Shown one piece after another: positions 1 to 8,802 of a stretch of 64,000 nt of DNA; position 1 is the first letter of the stretch, and every line of letters starts with the position of its first letter. The notes under the pieces were generated by a model, which was not told the DNA's origin, made no database searches, and saw only the letters and a list, made by a program, of their open reading frames with translations. This stretch comes from DATEGZ01 sp035519535 (lineage in GTDB: Bacteria; Acidobacteriota; Vicinamibacteria; Vicinamibacterales; SCN-69-37): contig DATIWF010000118.1 of NCBI GenBank assembly GCA_035519535.1, positions 1 to 64,000 of the forward strand, written 5' to 3'. The position numbers and the translations under genes were made by a program.

Positions 1-2348
1 TCGTAGTACTTCGTGTAGGCCCCGTCCAGGTCGGCGATGACGTAGCTGTTCTGGCTGCCACCGGTGTTGATCTGCGCTAGCTGCTGCCCGAGGTTCGAGA
101 TGTAGTAGTCCTGCGGGATGCCGGCCGGAGGCGCGAACGCCAGGCGCGAGTTGTTGTTCGTGTCCTCCCAGTAGTGGCTGCCTTTCCGGTACCGGCCGTA
201 GACGCGGCCGGTCCAGTGGTCGCCGAACTGACGCGCCGTGCCGTAGAGGATCTCGTGGATGGTTCGCGGCGTCATGTCCGGCACGAACAGCTTGCCCGTC
301 GACGACAGCAGGCTGTCGGTGGCGAAGAGATTGCCGCTGGCGTCGAAGTAGCCGTTGATCGTCACGGCGAGGTTGCGATCCCACGACGCGGCGCGCGGCA
401 GCGAGCTCGCCGCCGGGTTGTACTTCGCGTAGCTCACGAACACGGTGTTCCGGCCGTCGTACGCCCACGTCGCGCCGAGCCGCGGCTGCATCATCTTCGA
501 GAACGGAATCTCATACATCTTGTACTTCGTGCCGGACGCCGCGACGAACCCGGACAGCGTGCTGGCATCGTTGCGCAGGCCCTGGCCGTAGAGCGTGTCG
601 TTGCTCATGAGCAGGCCGACGTTGAACGTCCACGTGTGCAGGCCGATCGAGTCGTTGAATTCCCAGCTCTGCGAGCGGTACTCGGAGTGGATCGTCGGCA
701 CCGCACCGGTGGTCTGCTGCTGGAACGCGACCTGGTAGTAGACGGGAGCGCCGCCGGCGGCCGGGAACGTCTTTGTGCCGGCCGGCACGCTGATCAGCCC
801 CCATCCGTTCGACCGGCGCGTCAGATCCTCGGAGTCGACGTACCACTGGTAGCCACCGTGGAGCGTGTGGACCATGCTCCCCGTCGTCAGCGTGTGGTTG
901 TAGCCGAACTGGATCCCGTCGCGGAAGAAGTCGTCCTTGTCGAACAAGCTGCCGACGCCGACCGTTCCGCCGCCAGTCGGCGTGCCGTTCACCAGGTACC
1001 CGTACTGATTGATGATGGGCTGGACGAAGGCGTTCTGCGCTGCGTTGCCCGCGGTCAGCGTCGGCACCGTGACCAGCCCCATCTGGTCGAGGTGCGCGAC
1101 GTCGAGGTGCGTGCCCGGCGCCGTCGAGATCGTCGCGGGCGAGACGTTGTCCGGCCGGCCCTGCGTGCGGTTGATGAAGTGCGTCCACGTCACCGTCGCA
1201 AAACTCTGCGAGTTGATGATCCACGAGCCGTCGATCGTGCCGATGTTCAGCCACGACTCCGCACCGGATCCGGTCGTCGGCGCCGCGTTTTTCGCGAAGC
1301 CCTGACTCGTGTCGAGACGGTGCGAGTCGCGGTAGCTGCCGTTCACGAGGATGTTGTGCGTCGGCGTGAACGTCACCTTGCCGTACCCCTCGTTGCGGGT
1401 GCTGTCGTAGTCGGGCAGCTGACCGTAGAGGTTCGAGCCGTTGCCGCGGTTGATCTCCGGCCGGTAGTAGGAGGCGTAGAAGAACAGCTTGTCCTTCACG
1501 ACGGGACCGCCGCCCGACAGGTCGAACCAACCGTGCATCGCGTCGTACTTCGAGACGCTGGTGTTGACGGCTTTCGCCGTCATGGCGGTGTTCTGGAACT
1601 GGTAGCCGAGCTGTCCGCTGTACCGGTTCGTCCCCGACTTGCTCACCGAATCGACCATGAAGCCGCCGGCGCGGTCGAACTGCGTGGCCTGCGCGCCGCC
1701 GCGCACGACGGTGACCTGTGCCACGTCGTGGTTGGCCGGCTCGGCCGAGAGCGTGCCGAAGAGCGGCAGCGTGACGTTGACCCCGTCGAACTTGTAGACG
1801 TTGTCCTGACCGCTCGCGCCCGCGCTCGGGCCACGCGTGGAGTCAGGCGTGTACTGCACCGCCGGGAGGAACCGGATGAGGTCGCGATAGTCCTGACCGA
1901 GCGGCAGGCCTTTCATTTGCTCCGCAGACAGGCCGTTGGTCAGGGTCGGCGACGTCTTGTCCACCATCGACGATTCGGCCGTGACGGTCACCTCCTCGGT
2001 GACACCTTTCAGCCCCAGCTTCGCATCGGCGGGTGTCTCGCGGCCGAGCTGGACCGCAGCCTCGCGGGTCACGGTCTGCATGCCCGACAGCGTGAACGTC
2101 ACCGTGTAGGTTCCCGGCGGCAGGGCGGGGAACCGGTACTCGCCCGCCGAGTCCGTGACAGCGACGCGGGGGGTGGGCAGCACGCTCGAGCGCGCCTCCA
2201 CCGTGACGCCCGGCAGGGCCGATCCGTCGGTCGCCGTGACCTTGCCGGCGATCGACCCGGTCTGTCGCGCATACGCAGGACCCGCAGCCAGGACCAAAGC
2301 GCCGACCGTCAAAAGCACCGCAAGACTTCGAGCCACGCTGATACGCAT
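1..2348 (-). CDS. TonB-dependent receptor with carboxypeptidase-regulatory-like domain (3' truncated by window edge)
   Basis: Outer-membrane receptor/transporter of the acidobacterial 'CarboxypepD_reg-TonB' type; 782 codons are visible and the C-terminal barrel continues beyond the window. The start is the ATG at 2348, preceded by a strong AGGAGG (2357-2362, spacing 8). A signal peptide ends near residue 27 (LAAGPAYA). Residues about 30-110 form the Ig-like regulatory domain (TGSIAGKVTATDGSALPGV, then YRFPALPPGTYTVTF). The plug follows (about 115-230, including DNVYKFDGVNVTLPL), then a barrel with alternating aromatic strands. These proteins are believed to import large substrates such as glycans or peptides, but nothing here names the ligand. 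No SusD-like partner is visible. The opposite strand carries a long shadow frame that I do not accept as a gene. Confidence 0.93.
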   Translation of the reverse strand, partial: MRISVARSLAVLLTVGALVLAAGPAYARQTGSIAGKVTATDGSALPGVTVEARSSVLPTPRVAVTDSAGEYRFPALPPGTYTVTFTLSGMQTVTREAAVQLGRETPADAKLGLKGVTEEVTVTAESSMVDKTSPTLTNGLSAEQMKGLPLGQDYRDLIRFLPAVQYTPDSTRGPSAGASGQDNVYKFDGVNVTLPLFGTLSAEPANHDVAQVTVVRGGAQATQFDRAGGFMVDSVSKSGTNRYSGQLGYQFQNTAMTAKAVNTSVSKYDAMHGWFDLSGGGPVVKDKLFFYASYYRPEINRGNGSNLYGQLPDYDSTRNEGYGKVTFTPTHNILVNGSYRDSHRLDTSQGFAKNAAPTTGSGAESWLNIGTIDGSWIINSQSFATVTWTHFINRTQGRPDNVSPATISTAPGTHLDVAHLDQMGLVTVPTLTAGNAAQNAFVQPIINQYGYLVNGTPTGGGTVGVGSLFDKDDFFRDGIQFGYNHTLTTGSMVHTLHGGYQWYVDSEDLTRRSNGWGLISVPAGTKTFPAAGGAPVYYQVAFQQQTTGAVPTIHSEYRSQSWEFNDSIGLHTWTFNVGLLMSNDTLYGQGLRNDASTLSGFVAASGTKYKMYEIPFSKMMQPRLGATWAYDGRNTVFVSYAKYNPAASSLPRAASWDRNLAVTINGYFDASGNLFATDSLLSSTGKLFVPDMTPRTIHEILYGTARQFGDHWTGRVYGRYRKGSHYWEDTNNNSRLAFAPPAGIPQDYYISNLGQQLAQINTGGSQNSYVIADLDGAYTKYY

Positions 2349-2383
2349 GAGACTCGCCTCCTGTACTCTCCGAACTGTCCGGG

Positions 2384-2404
2384 ATTATACGCTGCTGTTA
2401 CAAT
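2384..2404. promoter_or_regulatory. Divergent promoter region
   Basis: On the minus strand a perfect TATAAT (2384-2389) lies about 36 bases upstream of the TonB receptor ATG, with AGGAGG between them. On the plus strand TACAAT (2399-2404) lies about 11 bases upstream of the GTG at 2415, which would give a nearly leaderless transcript. No good -35 box is seen for either, so this rests on the -10 boxes alone. Confidence 0.45.
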
Positions 2405-2414
2405 CCGCCCCATC

Positions 2415-2987
2415 GTGGCTTCCCGGGTTTCCCGGCCGGTGCGGTTTCGCGTCGCGGCGGAGGCATCCGAATTCGAGCAGATTTTCCAGCTGGGCTACGA
2501 GACGTTCGTGGAGGAGATTCCACAGCACCCGGCGAACGCCGCCAGGCGCCACGTTGACCGCTTCCACCATGAAAACACGTACCTGATTGCCGTTGACGGC
2601 GACGCAGTCGTGGGGATGATGGCGCTGCGGGGGCAGCGGCCCTTCTCGCTCGACGAGAAGCTCGGCAGCGTGGACCCGTACCTGCCGCCCGGCCGCCGCG
2701 TGTGCGAACTGCGCCTGCTGGCCGTCCGCCGCTCGCATCGCCATGGGTTCGTCTTTCGCGGTTTGATCGACCTATTGCTCGACGTCGGGCGCGCGCGCGG
2801 CTTCGACCTCGCGATCATCTCGGGGACGCTCCGGCAAGCGAAGCTGTACCGGCATCTCGGTTTCGAGCCCTTCGGGCCGCTCGTGGGCACCGCCGAAGCG
2901 CCGTTCCAGCCGATGTTCATCACGATCGAGCACTTCGAGACGACGGTGCCGGACCTTGCTCAGCCACGCGAGCGGCGGCCACAGTGA
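2415..2987 (+). CDS. GNAT-like N-acyltransferase, N-acyl amino acid synthase type
   Basis: About 190 residues. The pattern (EASEFEQIFQLGYETFVEE near the N-terminus, IAVDGDAVVGMMALRG in the middle, VCELRLLAVRRSHR as the acyl-donor-binding strand, LYRHLGFEPFG near the end) is that of the GNAT fold. It is closest to autoinducer-synthase/FeeM-like proteins whose N-terminus reads 'FxLRYxVFVEE'. The substrate is unknown. I chose GTG 2415 because coding similarity begins there; GTG 2439 is an alternative and the frame runs open far upstream, antisense to the TonB gene. The end overlaps no gene if the next one starts at ATG 3007. Confidence 0.75.
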   Translation: MASRVSRPVRFRVAAEASEFEQIFQLGYETFVEEIPQHPANAARRHVDRFHHENTYLIAVDGDAVVGMMALRGQRPFSLDEKLGSVDPYLPPGRRVCELRLLAVRRSHRHGFVFRGLIDLLLDVGRARGFDLAIISGTLRQAKLYRHLGFEPFGPLVGTAEAPFQPMFITIEHFETTVPDLAQPRERRPQ

Positions 2988-3006
2988 CTGGCCGGGGAGC
3001 CCAGGC

Positions 3007-5133
3007 ATGGTGAGGAGCGAGGGAAGGCAGCTCTACTCCGTTGCGCTCATTGCGCTCGCCGGCGTGCTCCTGATCAAGCTGGCGGTGTTCTTCGAGTTCG
3101 CCCACCATCCGCTGCTCCTGCCGGGCGGCCAGTTGGACGACGCGTACTACTATCACCTGGCGGATCGCATCGCCGCTGGCGACGTCTGGCTGGCCGACCC
3201 GGCCACCTTCGGCGGTCGAGCCGCGCCGCCGTTCTTCCTTTCCCCGCTCTACCTCTACGTCCTCGCGGCGATTCTCAAGGTTTCTGGCGGGTCGATCCAG
3301 GTCGTGCGGATCGTCCAGGTCACGCTCGGCACTGCGGCGGTCGGACTGCTGTGGCTGACCTCGCGGCGGTGGTACGGCGAGGCGGCAGCCTGGTGGACGG
3401 CCGGATTTGCCGCGCTCTTCGGCCTGGCCGCGTTCTACGAGGTGCTGATCGTCGAAGCGGCGCTGGACCCGGTGCTCACGGCACTCGATTTGTTCCTGCT
3501 GACGCGCGCGATCGACCGAAGGACGTGGCCGTCGTGGGCGCTCGCGGGAGCCGGGCTGGGCCTGCACGCGCTCAACCGGCCCAACACGCTCATGGTCTTT
3601 GCGGGACTGGCGGCGATCCTCGTCGTGATCGCTGCGGTGAGGCGGGCCGGGGTCACAGCCGCCGTGGCGTTCCTCGTCGCCGGGCTCCTCGTCCTGTCGC
3701 CGGCCACGTGGCGCAACTGGCGCGTCAGCCACCAGTTCGTGGCGGTGACGTCCACCACCGGACTGAACGTCCTGATCGGCAACGGGCCCGAGGCGGACGG
3801 CACGTTCGTGCGCGTGATGGGGATCGAGCCAAGCGTCGATGGTCAGTGGCTGGGTGCGCCGCTCGCCGTCAGCAAGGCCGTCGGCCACGATGTGTCCGCG
3901 GCGGAGGCCTCACGCTATCTGCTGCGTCAATCGCTGGCGTGGGCGCGCGCACATCCCGGGAAGGAGCTGCGACTGCTGTCGCGCAAGACTTATTACGCGC
4001 TGAGCAACGCGTTCCTCACGCTCAGCCACAGCTATCCCTTCTTTGCTCGTGATACCGCCGGCGCCCTCACGCTGTGCATCGTCGGTCCGGCGCTCGTCGT
4101 GCCGCTCGGCCTGGTGGGGCTGATCCTGGCGCGGCCGCGCGAGAGCCATGGGTACTGGTTGTGGGCGGCCTACGTGCCGCTCTCGCTCGTGTCCATTGTG
4201 CTGTTCTTCGTGGCCGCCCGTTTCCGCCTGCCGATGCAGGTCGCGTTGCTCGTGCCCGCGGGCGGCGCGGCAGCGTGGCTCGCCGCCCAGGTGCGCGCAA
4301 CAAGGTGGAGCGCCGTGGCCTGGCCGGCGGCCGCGGTGGCGGCACTCGCCGCGGTCGTCGCCTGGCCGACCGGATTGGACGACGGCCGCGCGGAGGAGCA
4401 AGTGCGGCTGGGGCTCTACGACATCCGCACCGGTAAGGTGCCGGAAGGCGAAACGCTCGTCGCGAGTGCTTTGCCGCGGCACGCGGATCCCGCGATCGTC
4501 CAGCTGCGCGTCGGCCAGCTCTACGAAACGATGAACCGGCCGTCGGATGCCATCACGCACTACGAGGCGGGACTGAAGCTCGATGGAAGCGACCTGGCGC
4601 TGCATTTTGCCTACGGCCGCGCGTTGTTTGCGGTGGGGCGCGACGCCGATGCGCTGCCGGAGCTGACACGGGCGCAGTCGGGCCCGCAAGGCGACGCCGC
4701 GACGCGGGTGATGGTGCTGGCGCTCTCGCGCCTGGGCCGGCGCGATGAAGCCAACCAGATGGTCCGCACGCTCGACCCCGCGCGCTGGAACGCCGACCAG
4801 GCACGCGAATTCGCCGTCGGTCTCGCCTCGGTCGGCCGGGTGGATCTCAGCGTGGCGGCCTGGCGCCGCGCTGCCGAGGCGAGCGGCAATGCGCGCGACT
4901 ACGAGCGGCTCGCATTGACGTGGGTGCTGCTCGGGCGGCCCGCGGACTCGATCGGACCGTTCGAGGAGGCCGTCAAGCGCGACAGCACGTCGGCGACGAT
5001 TCGACTCAACTACGCCGTGGCGCTCTACTCGGTCGGCCGAAAGGACGACGCCCGCCGTGAGACCGAGGCCACGCTCAAGCTGGATCCGAACTACGACAAG
5101 GCCAAGCAGTTCCTGCAGGCGCTGGGCAAGTGA
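3007..5133 (+). CDS. GT-C-type glycosyltransferase with C-terminal TPR repeats
   Basis: A 708-residue membrane protein. Residues 10-445 hold about 10-12 hydrophobic helices. The first periplasmic loop has the paired acids D44-D45 (GGQLDDAYYYHLADRI), the hallmark of ArnT/PMT-like GT-C enzymes that use polyprenyl-phosphate sugars. From about residue 455 to the end are TPR units (for example RVGQLYETMNRPSDAITHYEAGL and FEEAVKRDSTSATIRLNYAVALYSVGR), probably periplasmic. ATG 3007 is preferred, with GGGGAG upstream; a start at 2956 would overlap the preceding gene by 32 bases. Acceptor unknown. It ends in a hairpin shared with convergent glucokinase. Confidence 0.85.
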   Translation: MVRSEGRQLYSVALIALAGVLLIKLAVFFEFAHHPLLLPGGQLDDAYYYHLADRIAAGDVWLADPATFGGRAAPPFFLSPLYLYVLAAILKVSGGSIQVVRIVQVTLGTAAVGLLWLTSRRWYGEAAAWWTAGFAALFGLAAFYEVLIVEAALDPVLTALDLFLLTRAIDRRTWPSWALAGAGLGLHALNRPNTLMVFAGLAAILVVIAAVRRAGVTAAVAFLVAGLLVLSPATWRNWRVSHQFVAVTSTTGLNVLIGNGPEADGTFVRVMGIEPSVDGQWLGAPLAVSKAVGHDVSAAEASRYLLRQSLAWARAHPGKELRLLSRKTYYALSNAFLTLSHSYPFFARDTAGALTLCIVGPALVVPLGLVGLILARPRESHGYWLWAAYVPLSLVSIVLFFVAARFRLPMQVALLVPAGGAAAWLAAQVRATRWSAVAWPAAAVAALAAVVAWPTGLDDGRAEEQVRLGLYDIRTGKVPEGETLVASALPRHADPAIVQLRVGQLYETMNRPSDAITHYEAGLKLDGSDLALHFAYGRALFAVGRDADALPELTRAQSGPQGDAATRVMVLALSRLGRRDEANQMVRTLDPARWNADQAREFAVGLASVGRVDLSVAAWRRAAEASGNARDYERLALTWVLLGRPADSIGPFEEAVKRDSTSATIRLNYAVALYSVGRKDDARRETEATLKLDPNYDKAKQFLQALGK

Positions 5134-5185
5134 ACACACCGGGTATGATTTTGCAAAAAACCGCAAGACTACGCCCGGTGTGTTC
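5132..5185. terminator. Bidirectional stem-loop between convergent genes
   Basis: A perfect 12-bp inverted repeat, GAACACACCGGG (5132-5143) against CCCGGTGTGTTC (5174-5185), encloses a 30-base loop containing an A-rich run. It spans the stop of the TPR protein and the last codons and stop of glucokinase, so it probably terminates both transcripts. The CCGGGTAT core recurs in the larger palindrome at 57733-57791. Confidence 0.7.
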
Positions 5186-6170
5186 TCGACGCGGCGCGGA
5201 CGGCTGCGCCGATGAGTCCCGCGGCGGGGTTGAGAATCACGGACACGGGCAGCGTTCGAAGCAGGTCGACCATCGGTTCCTTGCCGCAGAAGGCCTCGAG
5301 GAACCGCCCGCTCTCGAGCGCCGGGAGGATCTTGGGGGCGATGCCGCCGCCGATGTAGATCCCCGCGGTGGCCACGGACCGGAGCGCCAGATTGCCGGCC
5401 TCCGCGCCGTACGCCTCGATGAACATGTCGAGCGCCTCGGCGCACTGGCGGCATCGCCCCTCGAGGGCGCACGTGCTAATCGACGCGGGCAGCTCCCCGG
5501 GATCGGTGTGCGGGCTCACGGCCGCGCAGCCCACGGCGCCGTTCTGCTGGCCGTGGGTGAAGCGGAACAGGTTGACGAGACCCGGCCCGGAGATCACGCG
5601 CTCGTTGTCGACCCGGCCGAACGCCTTCGCCAGCTCGGCGACGAGGACCAGCTCGCGCTCGGTTCTGGCGGAGAAATCGGCGTGACCGCCCTCGGACGCC
5701 GACGGCACGAACTGCCCGTTCACGTTGTGGAGCAGCGCCTCGCCCAGGCCCGTGCCCGCCGCGATGAGCGCGGCGTTGCCCGTCGGCACGGCGACGCCCT
5801 CCTGCAGCACGGCGAGCTCGTCGGGCTCGAGCACCGGCACGGCGTAGGCCATCGCCTCGAGGTCGTTGAGCAGCTGGACGGGACACCCGTGAAAGCGGTC
5901 GGCGACGACCGACAGATCGGCGAGCCACGGCACGTTCGTGAGCCGCGCGACCAGGCCGGTGACCGGACCGGCGACGCCGACGCACACCGCCTCGATGTCG
6001 CGCGCCCCGGTCTCCTCGACGAACGTGCCGACGATGTCGTCCAGACTGTCGAAATCGAGCGTGGCGTACTCGCGGATGACGAGCGACCGCGGCCGCTCGC
6101 CGCGCGGCTGATACAGACCCATGAGGGTCTTGGTGCCGCCGACGTCCGCCGCGAGCAGCATGGCGCTCAT
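5169..6170 (-). CDS. glk: Glucokinase
   Basis: ATP-dependent phosphorylation of glucose to glucose-6-phosphate in the cytoplasm; Glk family (hexokinase/actin fold), about 333 residues. The N-terminus has the phosphate-1 loop ADVGGTKT. The sugar site is LLNDLEAMAYAVP with the catalytic Asp, followed by ALIAAGTGLGEALL, then SEGGHADFSA and ERVISGPGL, which supply the glucose-contacting Glu residues. YIGGGIAPKILPAL is the adenosine motif. I start at the second of three nearby ATGs (6173, 6170, 6161) because AAAGG lies 4 bases upstream of 6170. It is divergent from the BRCT-MerR-TPR gene only 17 bases away, so their promoters overlap. Confidence 0.93.
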   Translation of the reverse strand: MSAMLLAADVGGTKTLMGLYQPRGERPRSLVIREYATLDFDSLDDIVGTFVEETGARDIEAVCVGVAGPVTGLVARLTNVPWLADLSVVADRFHGCPVQLLNDLEAMAYAVPVLEPDELAVLQEGVAVPTGNAALIAAGTGLGEALLHNVNGQFVPSASEGGHADFSARTERELVLVAELAKAFGRVDNERVISGPGLVNLFRFTHGQQNGAVGCAAVSPHTDPGELPASISTCALEGRCRQCAEALDMFIEAYGAEAGNLALRSVATAGIYIGGGIAPKILPALESGRFLEAFCGKEPMVDLLRTLPVSVILNPAAGLIGAAVRAASRTHRA

Positions 6171-6187
6171 CATACCTTTCGAGGCCC

Positions 6188-7306
6188 TTGACAGAAGTAC
6201 CTTCCAGGTCGCATCTTGTCGGAGCCGAACGATCTGTGTCCGCCCCCGCGCCCGTGCCGGCTGAGCGTTCACTTGCCGGAGAGCAGGTCGCCCTCCTCGG
6301 GAAACCGAGCCTGCTGTCCCGGCGCGACACCCGCTCGATTGTCGAGCGGCTCGGCGGGACGTTTTCGTCGGACGTCACACCCCGCACGACGGTCGTGGTG
6401 CTCGCCGGCGAGGCGCGCGAGCTGCCGTCACACGTTCGTCGTGTGCTGTCGGAAGACGATCTCTGCCGCGAGGCGGGGCTGCCGGACCTCGAGACGCTGC
6501 GCGAGCACTACTACTCGGCGCGCGACCTGCGGGGCATGTATCCCGTGATTCGCGACGAGCACCTCCGCTACCTGGAGAAGCTGGGGTTGATCCGCGCGGT
6601 CGCCGGGCGGTACTCGTTCGCGCACGTGCACGTCGTGAAGCAGGCGGCCGCCGAGCTCGAGCGGGGCGCGCCGCTCGGCTCCGTCCTGCGCGATCTCGCA
6701 TCGGAGGACCGCGGCCAGCTCGCCCTCGATTTTCAGCCGCCCCGATCCGAGCGCGCGCCCGCCCGCGTCGTGTCGCTGCCGTCGCCACGAGCCGTGGACC
6801 CCCCGCTGTTTCCGACCGAGCGCGCCCAGCAGCTGTCGTCCGCCAACTACGGCCTGGCGGCGAAGTACTTCCTCGAGGGCGCCGAGCTCGACGACGGCGA
6901 GGAGCGCAACCTCGACGCGGCGGCCGCGGCCTATCGCCGCGCGTTGCTGTTCGACCCGCACCTCGTGCCCGCGCTCGTGAATCTCGCCAACATCCACTAC
7001 GAGCGCGACGAGCTCGTCGAGGCCGAAGCGCTCTACGAGAAGGCCAGCCGCGTCGACGGCGAGTGCTTCGAGGCGTTCTTCAACCTCGGCAACATCCATC
7101 ACGACCTCGCGCGCTACGCCGAGGCGGTCGGCGCGTATCGCGACGCGCTGACGATCAATCCGGGCTACCCGGAGGCGCACTTCTATCTGGCGGTGACGCT
7201 CGAGAAGCTCGGCCGATCGACCGAGGCCAAGCCCCACTGGAAGCTCTATCGCGACCTGGCGCCCGACGGCGAGTTCGCGGAGCTCGCGAAGGAATTTTCC
7301 GACTGA
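6188..7306 (+). CDS. BRCT-like + MerR-like HTH + TPR protein
   Basis: 372 residues with three recognisable parts. Residues about 28-95 read like a BRCT domain (GEQVALLGKPSLLSRRDTR, then IVERLGGTFSSDVTPRTTVV), matching the 'GKxFVLTGxLxxxxRxEaxxxIexlGGkvsxsVs' pattern. Residues about 107-165 resemble a MerR-type winged helix (YYSARDLRGMYPVIRDEHLR, then YLEKLGLIRAVAGRYSFA). The C-terminal 150 residues are TPRs. A regulator or scaffold that binds DNA or phosphopeptides is plausible; the function is unknown. TTG 6188 has a GAGG 3 bases upstream, but TTGACA at 6188-6193 could instead be a -35 box, with the real start at GTG 6236 or 6254. Its stop abuts the convergent methyltransferase stop with no gap. 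Confidence 0.72.
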   Translation: MTEVPSRSHLVGAERSVSAPAPVPAERSLAGEQVALLGKPSLLSRRDTRSIVERLGGTFSSDVTPRTTVVVLAGEARELPSHVRRVLSEDDLCREAGLPDLETLREHYYSARDLRGMYPVIRDEHLRYLEKLGLIRAVAGRYSFAHVHVVKQAAAELERGAPLGSVLRDLASEDRGQLALDFQPPRSERAPARVVSLPSPRAVDPPLFPTERAQQLSSANYGLAAKYFLEGAELDDGEERNLDAAAAAYRRALLFDPHLVPALVNLANIHYERDELVEAEALYEKASRVDGECFEAFFNLGNIHHDLARYAEAVGAYRDALTINPGYPEAHFYLAVTLEKLGRSTEAKPHWKLYRDLAPDGEFAELAKEFSD

Positions 7307-7984
7307 CTAACGCCGCCTCGGCTGGCGCACGCCGACGACGACGGCGAAGCCGCCGCGACGCCACGGCACGTCCACGCCGAAGCCGGCCCGCTCGAGCCAG
7401 GCGACTTCATCGTTGAGCGGGAAGTAGGTGTCCTCTTTGGCCCAGGCGCGGAGGAAGCGCGTCGCGCCTGCGGCGCCATACACGGCCGCGAGGTGGGCGT
7501 GCCAGGCGTCGCGATCGCGCGCCTGAAGACGCGCGTGCGACGAAAGAAAACAATCGGCGCTGATCGCGACGCCGCCCGGTCGCAGGGCCGCAGCGAGCCG
7601 CCGATAGAGCGCGGCCTTCCGCGCCGGCGTGCGGACGTGGTGGAGCGCGAACGACGAGGTGACCGCGTCGCACGCGGGCAGCGGCGCCGACAGAAAGTCG
7701 TCGCGAATCGTCGTCACGCGCCCGCCGAGGCGCTGGCGCGCGAGCGACAGCATCGCCCCGTCCGTGTCGAGGCCGATGATCCGCGCGCCAGGCACGACGC
7801 GGAGACACCGCGCGGCGAGCGCGCCCGATCCGATCCCGAGCTCGAGCACGACCGGCGCGCGGCGCCGCACGAGACACAGCGCCGCCGCGGCCTCGCCGAG
7901 CATCTCCTCGTAGCCGGGGATGAACGTGCGGATCTTCGTGTCGTAGTCGTCGATGCGTATGCCGAGATGAGAAGCCACGCCCAT
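7307..7984 (-). CDS. Class I SAM-dependent methyltransferase
   Basis: 225 residues. SAM motif I is VVLELGIGSGALAARCL, with an acidic end to beta-2 (IIGLDTDGAML), then TIRDDFLSAPLPACDAVTSSFALHHV and the post-motif LRPGGVAISADCFLSS. The Rossmann methyltransferase fold is therefore clear but the substrate is not. ATG 7984 lies one base after the stop of the upstream FkbM gene, so both are probably one transcript. The frame extends further upstream, but only as antisense or overlap of fkbM-type coding sequence. Confidence 0.85.
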   Translation of the reverse strand: MGVASHLGIRIDDYDTKIRTFIPGYEEMLGEAAAALCLVRRRAPVVLELGIGSGALAARCLRVVPGARIIGLDTDGAMLSLARQRLGGRVTTIRDDFLSAPLPACDAVTSSFALHHVRTPARKAALYRRLAAALRPGGVAISADCFLSSHARLQARDRDAWHAHLAAVYGAAGATRFLRAWAKEDTYFPLNDEVAWLERAGFGVDVPWRRGGFAVVVGVRQPRRR

Positions 7985-7985
7985 G

Positions 7986-8747
7986 TCATCGTCCTCCAGC
8001 CGGGGCCGGCCGCCGGCACCAGAGCGGACTGTTCCAGCCGCGCGTCGGATCCTCGACGCGGCGGCCGTCGAGCGTCCACAGCTCGTAGCCGTGCGCCTGC
8101 AGCTCGTCGCGCACGCCCGCCTGTTCTTCCGGACCGTGCAGCTCGATGTAGATCTCGGGTGCAGCGGTCGCAACCAGCCGCCGCGCGCCGCGCAGCGCGG
8201 CCGCCGCGGCGCCCTCGATGTCGATCTTGATCAGATCCGGACGACCGTGCGTCTCGGCGAGCGAGTCGAGCGATACCGCGCGCACCGCGAACGTCTCTGC
8301 GCCGGGATTATCGTACGTAAGCTCGACATCGCGCAGCTTGCCCTGTGTCGGGCGCGCCGGGGCGTAGGTGAACGTGAGCTGGCCCTCGCGCTCGGCGGCG
8401 GCCGCCTGGATCGCCTGCGCGTTGGCCAGTCGATTGCGCTGGATGTTGCGCGCGAGACTCGCGAACTCCGCAGGCGCCGGTTCAATCGAGACCACCCGCC
8501 CTTCCGGGCCGACGAGCGACGCGAAGATCATCGTCATCTGTCCCTTGTTGGCGCCGACGTCGAATACCGTCATGCCGCGGCGGACGTGGTGGGCGAAGTG
8601 GCGGGGCGCCGCGCCCCGGGATCCAAGCGCGTAGCTCAGCCCGATGCCGGGCTCGACGACGAACCGCAAGCCGCGCGCCGGGCCGCGCAGCACGCGACGT
8701 TCGGCGCCCATCGGGGCGAGGAGACGAGCAAGTCGCTCGGCAAGCAT
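7986..8747 (-). CDS. FkbM-family methyltransferase
   Basis: 253 residues. The diagnostic FkbM elements are present: MTVFDVGANKGQMTMIFA as SAM motif I, GRVVSIEPAPAEFASLARNI, and SLDSLAETHGRPDLIKIDIEGAA near the C-terminus. Family members methylate hydroxyls of sugars or secondary metabolites. It sits first in a two-gene minus-strand unit with a second methyltransferase. A 10-bp inverted repeat lies directly upstream, between it and the helicase gene. Specific substrate unknown. Confidence 0.85.
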   Translation of the reverse strand: MLAERLARLLAPMGAERRVLRGPARGLRFVVEPGIGLSYALGSRGAAPRHFAHHVRRGMTVFDVGANKGQMTMIFASLVGPEGRVVSIEPAPAEFASLARNIQRNRLANAQAIQAAAAEREGQLTFTYAPARPTQGKLRDVELTYDNPGAETFAVRAVSLDSLAETHGRPDLIKIDIEGAAAAALRGARRLVATAAPEIYIELHGPEEQAGVRDELQAHGYELWTLDGRRVEDPTRGWNSPLWCRRPAPAGGR

Positions 8748-8751
8748 CTCA

Positions 8752-8798
8752 GTCAGGCACTGGGCGCCAGGCGCGAGCGCGGCTGCCGAGTGCCTGAC
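8752..8798. repeat. Inverted pair of 7-bp-type repeat units
   Basis: GTCAGGCACT (8752-8761) and AGTGCCTGAC (8789-8798) are perfectly complementary around a GC-rich loop. The GGCACTG unit is the one found tandemly at 10322-10412 and 16644-16737. The position between the helicase 3' end and the fkbM-like 5' end fits a terminator for the helicase transcript. Confidence 0.6.
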
Positions 8799-8802
8799 CC
8801 CG

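Noticed and set aside
174..2414. Long plus-strand open frame antisense to the TonB receptor
   Set aside because: Arg/Val-rich shadow translation typical of high-GC DNA; only the part after 2415 has family features.
6188..6217. TTGACA promoter inside the start of the BRCT-MerR-TPR frame
   Set aside because: The -35 box is perfect, but no convincing -10 box lies 16-18 bases downstream, so I left it as an uncertainty of the start codon.
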